Shown here: piece after piece, positions 11,883-22,130 of the stretch
Layout of the letters: each line of letters opens with the position of its first letter
How positions within the stretch are numbered: position 1 is the stretch's first letter
NCBI GenBank assembly: GCA_034521835.1
Contig: JAXHMA010000003.1
Coordinates: 248,001-312,000, forward strand
Length of the DNA stretch: 64,000 nt
Source: JAMQKA01 sp034521835
Lineage (GTDB): Bacteria; Bacteroidota; Rhodothermia; Balneolales; Balneolaceae
Reading direction: 5' to 3'
The notes under the pieces: model-generated
Told to the model about the DNA's origin: nothing
The model's input: the letters and a program-made list of their open reading frames with translations, nothing else
The model's database searches: none
Position numbers and translations under genes: made by a program

Positions 11883-14800
11883 ATGAAATATACAGGCTCA
11901 ATTTTTCTAACGGTCATGGCCTTCCTGAAAGCTTGCAACTGAGCTTGGGGAGGGCCACTGCTTGCCCAGTCGGAAACGGCAAATACGGCCAAGATTGACA
12001 CCACGTTATTTCAGGATCTGCAGTTCCGTTCAGTGGGACCAACGCGCGGTGGACGAGTAACGACGGTGGAAGGGCACCGCGCCCATCCCTATACCTTCTA
12101 TATGGGAGCCGCCGGTACCGGCGGCGTCTGGCGCACTAGAAATTACGGGCAGAATTGGACCAATATCACCGACGGGAAAGGCTTTAAGAGTACCACCATC
12201 GGGTCTATTGAAATAGCTGAATCGGATACAAGCATCATATATGTAGGTACAGGTACTGATGGAATACGAGCCAATGTTTCAGTGGGCCGTGGTGTGTATA
12301 AAACGACAGATGCCGGCAAAACATGGATGCCAATCGGGCTGGAAGAAAGTGGCCAAGTTGGGGCGACCAAAGCTGCATCGCCAAAATCGTGACGCCTGGT
12401 ACATGTAGCAGCGCTCCGGCCACCCGTTTGGACCGGAACCCACAACGGGGTGTTTTCCGATCCAGGGATGGCGGTGATACGTGGGAAAACGTGCTGTTTG
12501 CCTCCGATTCGACCGGGGCTATAGACTTAGAATTCAACCCGGAAAATCCCGATGAAATTTATGCAGCCATGTGGCGGGCCGAACGGAAGCCATGGACCAT
12601 TATCAGCGGTGCTGACAAAGAAAATGGGCTCTACAAATCTACGAATGGTGGAGATAGCTGGACGAAGCTGAGTGGAGGGCTGCCGGAGGGATTGACAGGA
12701 AAAATTGATCTTGCGGTGACTCCGGCCGATCCCAGTCGTATTTACGCTCTTGTTGAAGCTCCCGGTAAACAGCAGGGACTATACCGTTCCGAGGACCGGG
12801 GGGAGAGCTGGACCCAAACTAGTGATACGACCGGTATCATGAATCGCCCTTTTTACTTCACCAATATAACCGCACACCCCACAGATCCCAATACGGTCTA
12901 TGTTGGGAACGTGCGTTACTGGGTTTCCACCGACGGTGGAGAAACCTTTGAACGCAGACGTGTAACCCATGCTGATGTACATGATCTATGGATAAATCCC
13001 GATACGCCCCAAATCCAGATTCAGGGAAATGACGGCGGTGCCACGGTAACCCTTGATGGCGGAAAAACGTGGTCAACCCAATACAATCAACCCACGGCTG
13101 AACTGTACCAGGTGAATCCGGATGATCAGTTCCCATACTGGTTGTATGCCGGCCAGCAAGATAATACCACGATTGCCGTACCCAGCCGACCTCCCGCGGA
13201 AAGTGCTGAACGTGCTCAGGGACTCTGGCACACGGCCGGAGGGTGCGAAACAGGTCCGGCTGTTCCACAAACCAATAATCCTTCTACCATTTTTGCCAAC
13301 TGTAAAGGTCGGTTCGGGCAGTACAGTACCATCACCGGGCAGGAGCGAAATTATTATGTCGGAGCAGAATATATGTATGGCCGGAATCCTGCGAAACTGG
13401 AGTACCGGTTCCAGCGGGTTGTGCCTATCGAGATCTCGCCACACGATTCCAGCGTGGTCTATAACGCATCTCAGTATGTGCATAAAACAACCAACGGCGG
13501 GCAGAGCTGGGAACAGATCAGTCCCGATTTAACCGCTTTTAAGTCGGAATTTCAGATGGCTTCTGGCCAGCCCATTACGCGTGATATTACCGGAGAAGAA
13601 CATTACAGCACCCTTTATGTGGTTCAGGTGTCGCCCCATAGTCCGGATGTGATCTGGACCGGAGCCAATGACGGCCCGGTGCACATAACACGAGACGGAG
13701 GTCAGAACTGGACCGAAATTACGCCTGAAGATGTGCCCCCCAATGGCCGGGTGGACGGTATTGATCCCTCTCCCCATAATCCTGGAACAGCGTATGTGGC
13801 TGTGCAACAAGCGCTCGCCGGAACGATTTTCATCCCTATATCTACAAAACCAGTGATTACGGGAACACATGGACCCTGCTCACAGACGGGAAAAATGGAA
13901 TTCCCGCTGATTATCCCGTACGGGCGGTCTCTGCGAAGATCCCAACCGCGAAGGCCTGCTCTATGCAGGTACCGACTTTGCCGAGCTCTTGCTCTCTCCC
14001 TGGATGGGGGGCAGCAGTGGCAAAAGCTGCAGCAGGGATTGCCCTTGGTAACGGTTACCGATATCAAAATTAAGGAGCAGGATCTGATTATATCCACAAT
14101 GGGGCGCGGGTTTTGGATTCTCGATAACCTTACGCCGTTCTATCAGTTCAACTCCAGCCTGGCAGTAGCAGATCGCCATCTTTTTAACCCCCGAGAAAGC
14201 TACAGAATGCGCTATGATTCGGATGATGGGGATTCCGAAGTACCGAAATTTCCTGAAGCCGGGACAATGATCGATTTCTACCTGAAAGATCTGCCTGCCG
14301 GCAAGCTAACGCTGGATATCCTGGATGAGGAGGGCACTGTGGTACGTCGATTTGTGGGAACCGCTGCCGAAACGTCTGGTTCGGGTCAAGTTACTGGTGA
14401 TAAGAATGATATGATCAAGCCGGAGCCTAACCCATTTGGGAAAGCCGACTCTATCACCATTCAACCCGGGCACAATCGATTTAACTGGAATTTTCGCCAT
14501 CCTGCGCATACCGTTCCTTCGCTCGACGGTGAGACCTATTTTGGTGCTAATGTGGGGCCAATGGCTTCACCCGGGAGCTATAAAGTACGCCTTTCAACAG
14601 ACCAATGGACCGAAACCCAGGACTTCACTGTGAAGATCGATCCGAGGGTGCAATATATCGGCATTACAAAAGCCGACCTGGAGGCCCAGGAAAAATTGAA
14701 CCTTAATATTCGCGATGCAATCGGGACAGCACACCGCATAAGTGCCGAGATTGATACCCTTCGAAACCGTATCCGAGAAAATGAAGAGATTGATCCTGAC

Positions 14801-15025
14801 CTTTCTGCGATTAATAACCTGTATAATCGTCTCGTCACCTCAGAGGAGGGCAGTTATCAACCCCCGATGCTGATCGACCAACTGGAGTATCTTTATTATA
14901 TGACCACCTCCGCCGATCAGCGACCTGGTGACGATGCTTATACCCGTTTTGAAACGCTCCGGAAAGAGTTGGAGGAGATCCAATCAGAATGGGAACGCAC
15001 ACAGGAAATTGAGGAGCTGGATTAA
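11883..15025 (+). CDS. BNR/sortilin-type beta-propeller protein, exported, frameshifted
   Basis: This is a large exported repeat protein of about 1047 residues. Many BNR/Asp-box motifs (SxDxGxTW type) are visible: STNGGDSWTKL, SEDRGESWTQT, STDGGETFERR, TLDGGKTWSTQ, TTNGGQSWEQI and TRDGGQNWTEI. This indicates the VPS10/sortilin or glycosyl-hydrolase-like propeller family. The last ~300 residues form a C-terminal region that includes a beta-rich segment (PGHNRFNWNFRHPAHTV) and a helical tail (EAQEKLNLNIRDAIGTAHRI). ATG 11883 gives a hydrophobic leader, but TGA 11940-11942 sits in that leader in frame, followed by AWGGPLLAQ. One frame change lies near 12350 and two compensating ones lie near 13810 and 13975. 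It is the last gene of the + strand locus. Proteins of this type often sit beside peptidases. Enzymatic activity is not established. Confidence 0.8.
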
Positions 15026-15161
15026 GGCGGATTTTTGCAGGATATAAAGCCCAGAATTCCAGTACAAGAGCGTAGTTTTTAGAAAATCTATAGCTGTAAA
15101 ATGTACGGTTTGACTTCAGACTGTAAGGCTCTAGTAAAAGTTCACAAGAATGCCCTTTTGA

Positions 15162-15241
15162 AAAGCGCGGTGAGGGCATTCTCCCAATGACTCGTAAGCA
15201 GTAGGACGTTCCTCCTATCCCTGATACTGCGACCGCGCTTT
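15162..15241. other. Possible structured RNA element between convergent genes
   Basis: Ten bases at 15162-15171 (AAAGCGCGGT) are exactly complementary to 15232-15241 (ACCGCGCTTT). Between them lie GGG 15174-15176 with CCC 15183-15185, and GCAGTA 15198-15203 with TACTGC 15225-15230. The second pair encloses TAGGA 15202-15206 and TCCTA 15213-15217. The pieces would fold into a closed multi-branch structure of about 80 nt. No T-run follows on either strand, so it is not a simple terminator. I do not recognise a known RNA family. Confidence 0.35.
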
Positions 15242-15301
15242 CCATTGGAAGTGGAAGGTGGAGAGCGTTTTTAGTCTAACTAATTACTGATTGCTTTTAC
15301 C

Positions 15302-16094
15302 TTACCAGCCACCACTGGCACCGCCTCCGCCAGAGCCAAATCCGCCACCTCCGCTGAAGCCGCCGAAACCACCACCGCCTCCACCGAAGCCTCCCCCGCC
15401 GGAACCGCCAAATCCACCGCCCAGCCAGATAATTCCGCCGGAACTTAGAGAATGTCGCCGGCGTTTTCGTCCTTTTCCCTTACCGCCGCCCCCCTGCGGG
15501 AAGTGACATAGAAGACAAAAGCCAGGAAAAGCAGGAAGACAATAAGATCAGAGTTAAAAATACCACTCCCACTTTCGGAAGAACTACTGGTGAGCTGTCC
15601 TTCAACGTCACTCAGAACGCCAACTGTATCATAACAGATGTAGCGCGATCCAGCCCTTCGTAATAATTACCCTGTTGAAAAGCGGGATTTAGAATTTCTC
15701 GGATAATACGGCCCGTCATTACGTCGGGGATTGCTCCCTCCAGCCCGTACCCTACTTCGATGCGCATTCGGCGTTCATTTGGCGCGATGAGAATAAGCAC
15801 GCCGTTATAACGGTCTTCATGCCACATCTGCCACTCATTAAACAGCTGCGTGCCCACCTGTTGGATAGATTGTCCTTGCAGGTCCGGCAGGGTAGCAATG
15901 GCTATGACGTTTGTCGTGGAATCACGATAGTTTCTAAGTTTGGTCTCCAGCTGTTCTATATCCGATCGGTTCAGCATATTGGCAAAATCACTGACATGGC
16001 CGCGGGGCTCACTGGGAAAATCCTGCCCAAAGGCAGTAGCTGATAAGAATAAGAGCAGGATCAGGATGATGCCGGATTTTTTATGCTGGATCAT
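15302..16094 (-). CDS. TPM-domain protein with glycine-rich C-terminal tail (YgcG-like), frameshifted
   Basis: This is an exported TPM (TLP18.3/Psb32/MOLO-1, formerly DUF477) domain protein of about 264 residues. The first ATG (16092-16094) gives a signal peptide ending at SATAFGQ. The TPM domain covers residues ~25-170 (HVSDFANMLNRSDIEQLE, then YNGVLILIAPNERRMRIEVG, then GLEGAIPDVMTGRII). Near 15612 the frame breaks. The next frames give a basic stretch (GKGKGRKRRR) and a tail made almost only of Gly, Ser and Phe (FGGSGGGGFGGG), ending GASGGW at 15302. That tail is typical of YgcG-like proteins. It is last in a minus-strand run lemA-TPM-NIPSNAP-TPM. LemA and TPM proteins are commonly paired, and the pair is thought to act at the membrane, but the molecular role is unknown. 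The TTG at 16106 is a less likely start. Confidence 0.8.
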
Positions 16095-16138
16095 AACTAA
16101 GTGCAAAAAATTAATGCTGAAAATTCTGTCTTAAAAAA

Positions 16139-16943
16139 TTACAGGTCGGAATATTCAGTAGCGCGCAAAAAGTAATTGTCAATATGTGAGACGTTATTCT
16201 GGTATTTCTCCATGGATGATAATTCCTTCCAGGCCGGTGCATTGCTAAAGTTAGACCAGTGATTATCTCTGGCTTCCATATCCTCGAAAGATACCATATA
16301 TATCAGGTTAGGCATGTCACTGCCGGCAATCACGTTGCCGTAAAAAATGGCGTTGAAATTCAGTTTATCAAAAAGCTCCACCTCACCGCCTTCATTGAAC
16401 ATCTCTACCTTGTTGATATTCTGTGCTTCCGTAGCGCTTTCGTAGCTCCGAAGCTCGTAGATACGTTCGGTTTTGGGAGCCTCCAGCCCTGAATTCATCA
16501 ACTGTGGTGCGTGGGAAAAGGCACGTAACAAAATTGTTTCTATCTCCCTGAACGTGGGATTGTCATGTGCTGCATTGATGTATGAAGCTCCCGCTTCTTG
16601 ATATTGGCTGTCATCGCTCAGCTTTTCGTCAAGGGATGCAAGCTCATCGAACGACTCATAGGAGGTTAGCACGTAAATTCGCTTGTCGGAGAGGGTATCT
16701 TGTCCGCACGGGATAAAAAACGCCAACGGGTCCATAATCAAGCCGATGCAGGGCCGGCAGATACGCATTTTCCAGGTAAGAATGGACACGCTGTTCCTGC
16801 TGTTGATCGTCAAGGTGATAGATTTTCAGCTGAAACAACTGCTGGTCGGAATTTGGAATTTGTGCAAGTGTGGGAATGATAGAAATTGATAGAAATACCA
16901 AGGCAAGAAGTACCGTGCCGATAATCGTTGTTCGATTCATCAT
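16139..16943 (-). CDS. NIPSNAP-family protein, exported, one frameshift
   Basis: A signal peptide (IIGTVLLALVFLSISI, cleavage after TLAQ) is followed by two NIPSNAP-type ferredoxin-like modules. The first begins FQLKIYHLDDQQQEQRV. The second begins RIYELRSYESATEAQN, followed by FNAIFYGNVIAGSDMPNLIY and FEDMEARDNHWSNF. The frame breaks near base 16750 between LPALHRLDYGPVGVFYP and FFIPCGQDTLSDKRIYVL. Repaired length is about 268 residues. NIPSNAP domains resemble dimeric alpha/beta-barrel proteins and have no agreed enzyme activity. The gene sits 17 bp from the TPM gene upstream, so it is probably in the lemA operon. The function here is unknown. Confidence 0.75.
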
Positions 16944-16959
16944 AAAAGCTTTTAAGTAG

Positions 16960-17412
16960 TTATTTAGTTTTACTGTTATCGTGATAGCTAATTTCATCAG
17001 TGAGCTCATTTACATTTCCCTTTTTGCGGGGATATAATTCTTCCAGTTTTTTGCCAACTTTACGGACGGCCAAGGCAATTCCCTCCTCAAAGTTCTCTAC
17101 CTTAAAATGATCAACCAGCAGTTTTAGCACGTTATCCCAGAATCCCTCTTCTACCTGCTTGTGGATACCCTTACCAGCGTAGACGGCCACTTTATGATCA
17201 TCAGTAGCTATGTAAATCAGGACGCCGTTTTGGAGTTCGGTTTCGTCCATCCCCAAAATATGGAAAACACGTGCCGCCCGCTCAAGCGGATCAGAACTGC
17301 AGGTAGCCTCAATGTGGACACGAATTTCGCCAGACGTTCGGTTTTCCGCTTTGGCTATCGCTTCTATAATGTGCTGTTCCTGTTCGTCAGTAAGATATAA
17401 ATCGGAAGACAT
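16960..17412 (-). CDS. TPM-domain protein (small, no signal peptide)
   Basis: This is a 150-residue protein made almost entirely of a TPM domain: LTDEQEQHIIEAIAKAEN, TSGEIRVHIEATCS, LQNGVLIYIATDDHKVAVYA, then GKGIHKQVEEGFWDNVLK. It has no signal peptide and no transmembrane helix, unlike its paralogue at 15302-16094. The last ~20 residues are charged (PRKKGNVNELTDEISYH). The gene is intact in one frame. It lies 75 bp downstream of lemA on the same strand. A cytoplasmic TPM protein between LemA and an exported TPM protein is a common arrangement in Bacteroidota-like genomes. The exact role is unknown. Confidence 0.82.
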   Translation of the reverse strand: MSSDLYLTDEQEQHIIEAIAKAENRTSGEIRVHIEATCSSDPLERAARVFHILGMDETELQNGVLIYIATDDHKVAVYAGKGIHKQVEEGFWDNVLKLLVDHFKVENFEEGIALAVRKVGKKLEELYPRKKGNVNELTDEISYHDNSKTK

Positions 17413-17486
17413 AAGGTTGATTACTTAACTATCAGAACTGTTAGTAAATACGTACATGAATGCTGCGGATGGTGTGATGCTGGTGC

Positions 17487-18074
17487 TCAGTTGAAGTTGA
17501 CCTCAGGGGCCTGCTCAGCACCAGATTCTGCCTCGAAATAGGCCTTGCTTTCGAATCCCAAAATTCCCGCAAAAATATTGGCCGGAAACCGCCTGATCGA
17601 CGAATTATATTCACTCACAGCGTCGTTGTATCGTTTTCGTTCGGTCGCTATACGATTTTCCGTACCCTCAAGCTGAACCTGAAGATCTCTGAAATTCTGG
17701 TTGGCTTTAAGTTCGGGATATTTTCCAACCGTTACCAACAGCCGGGAAAGCGCTCCCGAAAGCTGAGCTTGTGCCTGCTGGAACTGCTGTACACGCTGGG
17801 GATCATTCAGGTCTTCGGCACTGACCTGCACCGAGGTGGCTTTGCTACGCGCTTCGATAACCTGTGTAAGTGTTTCCTGTTCAAAATTAGCTGCACCTTT
17901 TACGGTGTTTACAAGGTTGGGGACCAAGTCAGAGCGTCGTTGATACTGGTTTTCAACCTGTGCCCAAGCCTGATCCACGGACTCTTCCTTATCCACGAGG
18001 CTGTTGTTAATATTGATACCGTAAATCACAAGCACGGCTGCCACGCCAATGCCAATCCAAGTCTTAATATTCAT
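17487..18074 (-). CDS. lemA: LemA family protein
   Basis: This 195-residue membrane-anchored LemA protein is intact in one frame. One N-terminal transmembrane helix (IGIGVAAVLVIYGI) is followed by the family core: VDQAWAQVENQYQRRSDLVP, NLVNTVKGAANFEQETL, the AQLSGALSRLLVTVGKYPEL segment and the C-terminal block RKRYNDAVSEYNSSIRRFP. The C-terminal residues are acidic. LemA proteins have a coiled helical domain facing the outside. They are found with TPM proteins, as here. It is the first gene of the minus-strand run that ends at 15302, so the promoter should lie in 18075-18168. The function of the family is not settled. Confidence 0.9.
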   Translation of the reverse strand: MNIKTWIGIGVAAVLVIYGININNSLVDKEESVDQAWAQVENQYQRRSDLVPNLVNTVKGAANFEQETLTQVIEARSKATSVQVSAEDLNDPQRVQQFQQAQAQLSGALSRLLVTVGKYPELKANQNFRDLQVQLEGTENRIATERKRYNDAVSEYNSSIRRFPANIFAGILGFESKAYFEAESGAEQAPEVNFN

Positions 18075-18168
18075 AACTGCAATTGATGATTAAAGTGAGA
18101 TAAAATTCGCCAATAATATACGAAATGATATTGAATGTGATACAAGCCATGAAGATGAATTTATTTTT

Positions 18169-18930
18169 ATGATCAGGCCTAAGTTGTGTATTTTAGTCAT
18201 CCTCAAATTCGGAACTAAACCATGTGTTATTTTGACTTACAAGTATATTTACTTCGACCTCGATGACACTCTGCTGGATCACCGGGGCGCCGAAAAAGCA
18301 GCTTTGCAGGATCTAATAAACCAGCTCGATTATTTCAGTTCTATTACGCACCAAGAGCTTACTGAAACCTATCACCGAATTAACTCAAAACTGTGGACCC
18401 GCTACGGGAAAGGGGATATTGACCGATCATACCTGCAGCGATCCCGTTTTGAGCAAACACTGAATGAACTAGGCCTGGATGGTTCGCTCTATGAAGAGGT
18501 AGGCAATTTCTACATGGAGGCCTACCGCAACCACTGGAACTGGATTGCAGGAGCTGCCGAAACTTTGCAAAAAGCCAGCAAAAAATTTGATGTCGGCATT
18601 TTGACCAATGGTTTTGCCGAAACACAAAAACAAAAAATCAGCCAGTTTTCCCTGGCCGACGTTGCCAGTAACCTGGTTATCTCTGAAGAGGTTGCGTTCC
18701 TGAAGCCTCAACCGGAAATTTTTAAGCACGCTACTGCCCTTACCAGGAAAAAGCCGCAGGAAATTTTGTACATCGGCGATTCCTATACCTCTGATGTCAT
18801 CGGTGGGGCTTCTTTTGGTTGGAATGTGGCCTGGTACACCAACGGTGATGATGTCTCCGAAGAACGAAAAAAGGACGCATATTTTACTTTCAATAAATTT
18901 TCTGATCTCTGCTCGCTGTTAAAACTTTAA
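18169..18930 (+). CDS. HAD-superfamily hydrolase, YjjG-like (pyrimidine nucleotidase family)
   Basis: This is a HAD phosphatase with motif I YFDLDDTLLDH, motif II ILTNGF, the lysine in motif III (FLKPQPEIFK) and motif IV ILYIGDSYTSDVIGG. The helical cap between motifs I and II, with a long C1 insertion, matches the YjjG type, which removes phosphate from non-canonical pyrimidine nucleotides and helps clean the nucleotide pool. Family members begin about three residues before the first strand. The 20 or so residues encoded from 18169 are therefore probably not translated. The TTG at 18232 would give LTYKYIYFDLDD, the expected N-terminus. The gene is intact in one frame and lies 95 bp before purL, another nucleotide-metabolism gene. 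Confidence 0.82.
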   Translation: MIRPKLCILVILKFGTKPCVILTYKYIYFDLDDTLLDHRGAEKAALQDLINQLDYFSSITHQELTETYHRINSKLWTRYGKGDIDRSYLQRSRFEQTLNELGLDGSLYEEVGNFYMEAYRNHWNWIAGAAETLQKASKKFDVGILTNGFAETQKQKISQFSLADVASNLVISEEVAFLKPQPEIFKHATALTRKKPQEILYIGDSYTSDVIGGASFGWNVAWYTNGDDVSEERKKDAYFTFNKFSDLCSLLKL

Positions 18931-19025
18931 TCGTAGCAACTCAAATTATGGTGAAGTAGGTTGTCCAGATCGACTACATCTATCTTCCCCAATCACTCTA
19001 GCAAACGTTAACACCGTATTTATTT

Positions 19026-21259
19026 ATGTCACAACCTGCAGTAAAAGAACCGGAAGTTACCTTGGAACTGGCCATAGATCACGGCCTGAATGAAGAAGAA
19101 TATGAGAAGATACAGGAGTTTTTAGGCCGCAAACCCACCTTTACCGAACTGGGTGTTTACTCGGTAATGTGGAGTGAGCACTGTTCCTACAAAAACTCTA
19201 TTCTTGAAATTAAAAAGCTTCCGAACGAGGGTCCCCAGCTTTTGGTCGGTGCAGGAGAAGAGAATGCGGGCCTCGTGGATATCGGCGACGGTCTGGCCTG
19301 CGCGTTCAAAATAGAGAGCCATAATCATCCCTCGGCCATAGAGCCGTACCAGGGAGCCGCCACAGGCGTGGGGGGCATCCACCGCGATATTTTACGATGG
19401 GCGCCCGACCGATCGCCAGCCTGAATTCCCTGCGCTTCGGAAAGCTGGAGACCCCGCGCGTTCGGTTCCTGCTGGATGGGGTAGTCCGCGGTATTGCTGA
19501 CTACGGGAACTCCTTCGGGGTGCCTACAGTAGGTGGCGAAATTTACTTCGATGAAAAATATGAGGGCAATCCACTGGTCAATGCTATGAGTGTGGGCATT
19601 GTGAAGGAGGGGCGAACAGCATCTGCGGTGGCCAGCGGCCCGGGTAATCCGATTATCATTGTGGGCTCAAGCACCGGTCGCGATGGCATTCACGGTGCAA
19701 CGTTTGCTTCCGAGGAGATTAGTGAAGAGAGTGAAGAAAAACGCCCCAGTGTGCAGGTGGGAGATCCTTTTACGGAAAAGTTGCTGCTTGAGGCAACGCT
19801 CGAGGCAATTAAAAATGGCGGTATCGTGGGTGTTCAGGATATGGGTGCCGCGGGCATCAGCTGCTCCTCTTCCGAGATGAGCGCCAAAGGTAAATGTGGA
19901 ATGAACATCGACCTTGATAAAGTACCACAGCGGGAACAAGGCATGACAGCCTATGAACTGTTGCTCTCCGAAAGCCAGGAGCGGATGCTGGTAGTAGCTG
20001 AAAAAGGCTGCGAGCAGGAAATTATCAATATTTATGAAAAATGGGATCTCAACGCCGTAATTATTGGGGAAGTGGTGGATGGGGATAACGTCACCTATTC
20101 AAGGGGTGGGGAGGTTAAAGCCGATATTCCTGCCGACAGCCTGGTACTCGGTGGCGGAGCGCCCCAGTATAAGCGGGAATCCAAGCGCCCCGACTATCTT
20201 GATGATGTTCAGAATTTTGACTTTAGTTCACTGGAATATCCTGAAGATCAGAATGAAACCTTAAAAAAGCTGCTTGGATCCTCAAATATCGCCTCCAAGC
20301 GGTGGGCCTATGAGCAGTACGATACGATGGTGCGGACCAACACCGTCAATCGTCCGGGTTCGTCTGACTCTGGCGTGGTACGAATTAAAGGAACTAACAA
20401 GGGACTGGCCGTAAAAACCGATTGCAACGGTCGATATGTTTTCCTGAATCCACGACGCGGCGGCAAAGTTGCGGTGGCAGAATCGGCGCGAAATGTGGTG
20501 TGCAGCGGCGCTAAGCCATTGGCGATAACCAACTGCCTGAACTTCGGCAATCCCTACAAACCAAGCGTGTATTACCAGTTTCAGGAGGCATTAGCCGGGA
20601 TGAGCGAAGCCTGTAAAAAACTAAATACGCCGGTTACGGGTGGAAATGTCAGTTTTTACAACGAAAATCCCAACGAGGCGATCTATCCTACACCGGTTAT
20701 TGGTATGTTGGGACTTGTGGAAGATATTGAGAAGCATACCATGACCCCGGACTTTAAAGAGGAAGGTGATCAAATTTTTTATATCGGGGCCGACCGGGTA
20801 GGGCTCGGCGGAAGTGAATATCTGCATACGATTCACGATTTGACTACCGGAAACGCGCCGGATATCGACCTGGATTTTGAAGCGTCTCTGCAATCTGGCT
20901 TGCTGCAGGCCATCAAAAAACAACTGGTTACCGCCGTGCATGATATTTCCGACGGCGGGCTGGCTATCACCTTGGCTGAGATGGCCCTGTTCTCAGGCAA
21001 AGGTGCCGAAATAAGCGTGGATAAGTTGAACGGAAGTTTGGTAGAGCTGCTCTATTCCGAAGCCCAGTCCGGGGTGGTCGTAACGGTTAAGGATCAGAAC
21101 CTTGATGCTTTAGTCACTCACTTTGAAGATGCAAGCCTGCCGGTTTACAAGCTGGGCAGGGTTACAGGAAAAACCCTCGTTATTGACGATGTTATTGATC
21201 TGCCGGTCGATCAGATAAACGAAATTTACGAAGGCGTTATACCCGGTGCCATGTCCTGA
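19026..21259 (+). CDS. purL: Phosphoribosylformylglycinamidine synthase II, one frameshift
   Basis: The small (bacterial) PurL makes FGAM from FGAR, ATP and glutamine-derived ammonia, the fourth step of purine synthesis. Repaired length is about 744 residues, normal for the family. Hallmarks are YSVMWSEHCSYKNS, the KIESHNHPSAIEPYQGAATG block, GGEIYFDEKYEGNPLVNAM, DMGAAGISCSSSEM, NCLNFGNPYKPSVY and VHDISDGGLAITLAEMA. The frame breaks at about 19390 in a run of four T. A fifth T would read HRDIFTMGARPIA, exactly the family motif. This is the clearest homopolymer error in the window. It is followed 82 bp later by an SDR gene and preceded by the HAD nucleotidase. Confidence 0.93.
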
Positions 21260-21341
21260 ATTTGATCGTTATTAATGAACGATTTTTCCTCAGTTAACTT
21301 TTCACAGTCAGAGTTAAAAAGGGAATTTAAAATGAGATCAA

Positions 21342-22061
21342 ATGAAAGATAAAGTAATATTGATTATAGGCGGATCGGGCGGTATCGGAAGTGCCTGCGC
21401 CAAGGTTTTTGGTCGTGCAGGGGCTAAGGTTGTGCTTGCCGCCCGGAATACCGACAAGGCGGAAGAGGTTGCCAAGCAGATCAACGACAATAACGGAAAT
21501 GCCTACGTAATTGAAGTAGAAGCCACCGACTTGGCTTCGGTTTCAAATATGGTGCGCGAAATTACCGACGACCTCGGGAAAATAGATGTGCTGATTAACG
21601 CCTTTGGCTTCGCCATCATCATGCCGCTGCTCGATATTAAACCGGACGACGCTAAAGAACTCATCAACACCAACGTGTACGGAACCTTCCTGGTCACGCA
21701 AACGGTAGTTCGTTACATGGCCACCGAAAAGCAGGGGCAAGTGATCATGTTTCCCGGTACGATGGGAAAATATGTGATGAAAAATGCCTCCGTTTATGCC
21801 GCTACAAAATATGCCGTCACCGGTTTTACAAAATCCCTCGTAGAAGAGCATAAACGAAGTGGCATCAATTTTACCCTGATGTACCTTGGAAGGTGGATAC
21901 CCCGAATGTGGGACAGCTCGAACGTGGATATGCGAGTGCAGCGAGATAAAATGTTAGATCCACAAGAAGTTGCCAAGTCTGTCTACTATGCGGCCAAACA
22001 GCCTGAAGGCTCCGTGCTCAATGAAATCGTAATTCAGCCGGAATCTCACCAGATGGTTTAG
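21342..22061 (+). CDS. Short-chain dehydrogenase/reductase
   Basis: This classical SDR of 239 residues has the Rossmann dinucleotide site GGSGGIG at residues 9-15, the NAFG variant of the NAG motif at about 85, and the YxxxK pair in VYAATKYAVTGF. The usual catalytic serine before Tyr is replaced by a Gly-Thr-Met-Gly turn (FPGTMGKYV), so activity may be altered or the residue may be offset. The stretch YLGRWIPRMWD reads like a local double indel. Shifting the frame for about 20 bases gives GGVDTPMWD, the normal SDR pattern for substrate-loop residues. The substrate cannot be told. Residues 40-43 (ARNTDK) suggest NADP preference. The gene is otherwise intact. Confidence 0.85.
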   Translation: MKDKVILIIGGSGGIGSACAKVFGRAGAKVVLAARNTDKAEEVAKQINDNNGNAYVIEVEATDLASVSNMVREITDDLGKIDVLINAFGFAIIMPLLDIKPDDAKELINTNVYGTFLVTQTVVRYMATEKQGQVIMFPGTMGKYVMKNASVYAATKYAVTGFTKSLVEEHKRSGINFTLMYLGRWIPRMWDSSNVDMRVQRDKMLDPQEVAKSVYYAAKQPEGSVLNEIVIQPESHQMV

Positions 22062-22130
22062 GTATTTATCGCTAATAATATCCAGTGATCAGTGTTTTTT
22101 AAATGCACCGTGGCATCAATAAAGCACTGA

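Noticed and set aside
15291..15506. Proline-rich + strand ORF
   Set aside because: It is the antisense of the glycine-rich tail of the TPM-domain protein.
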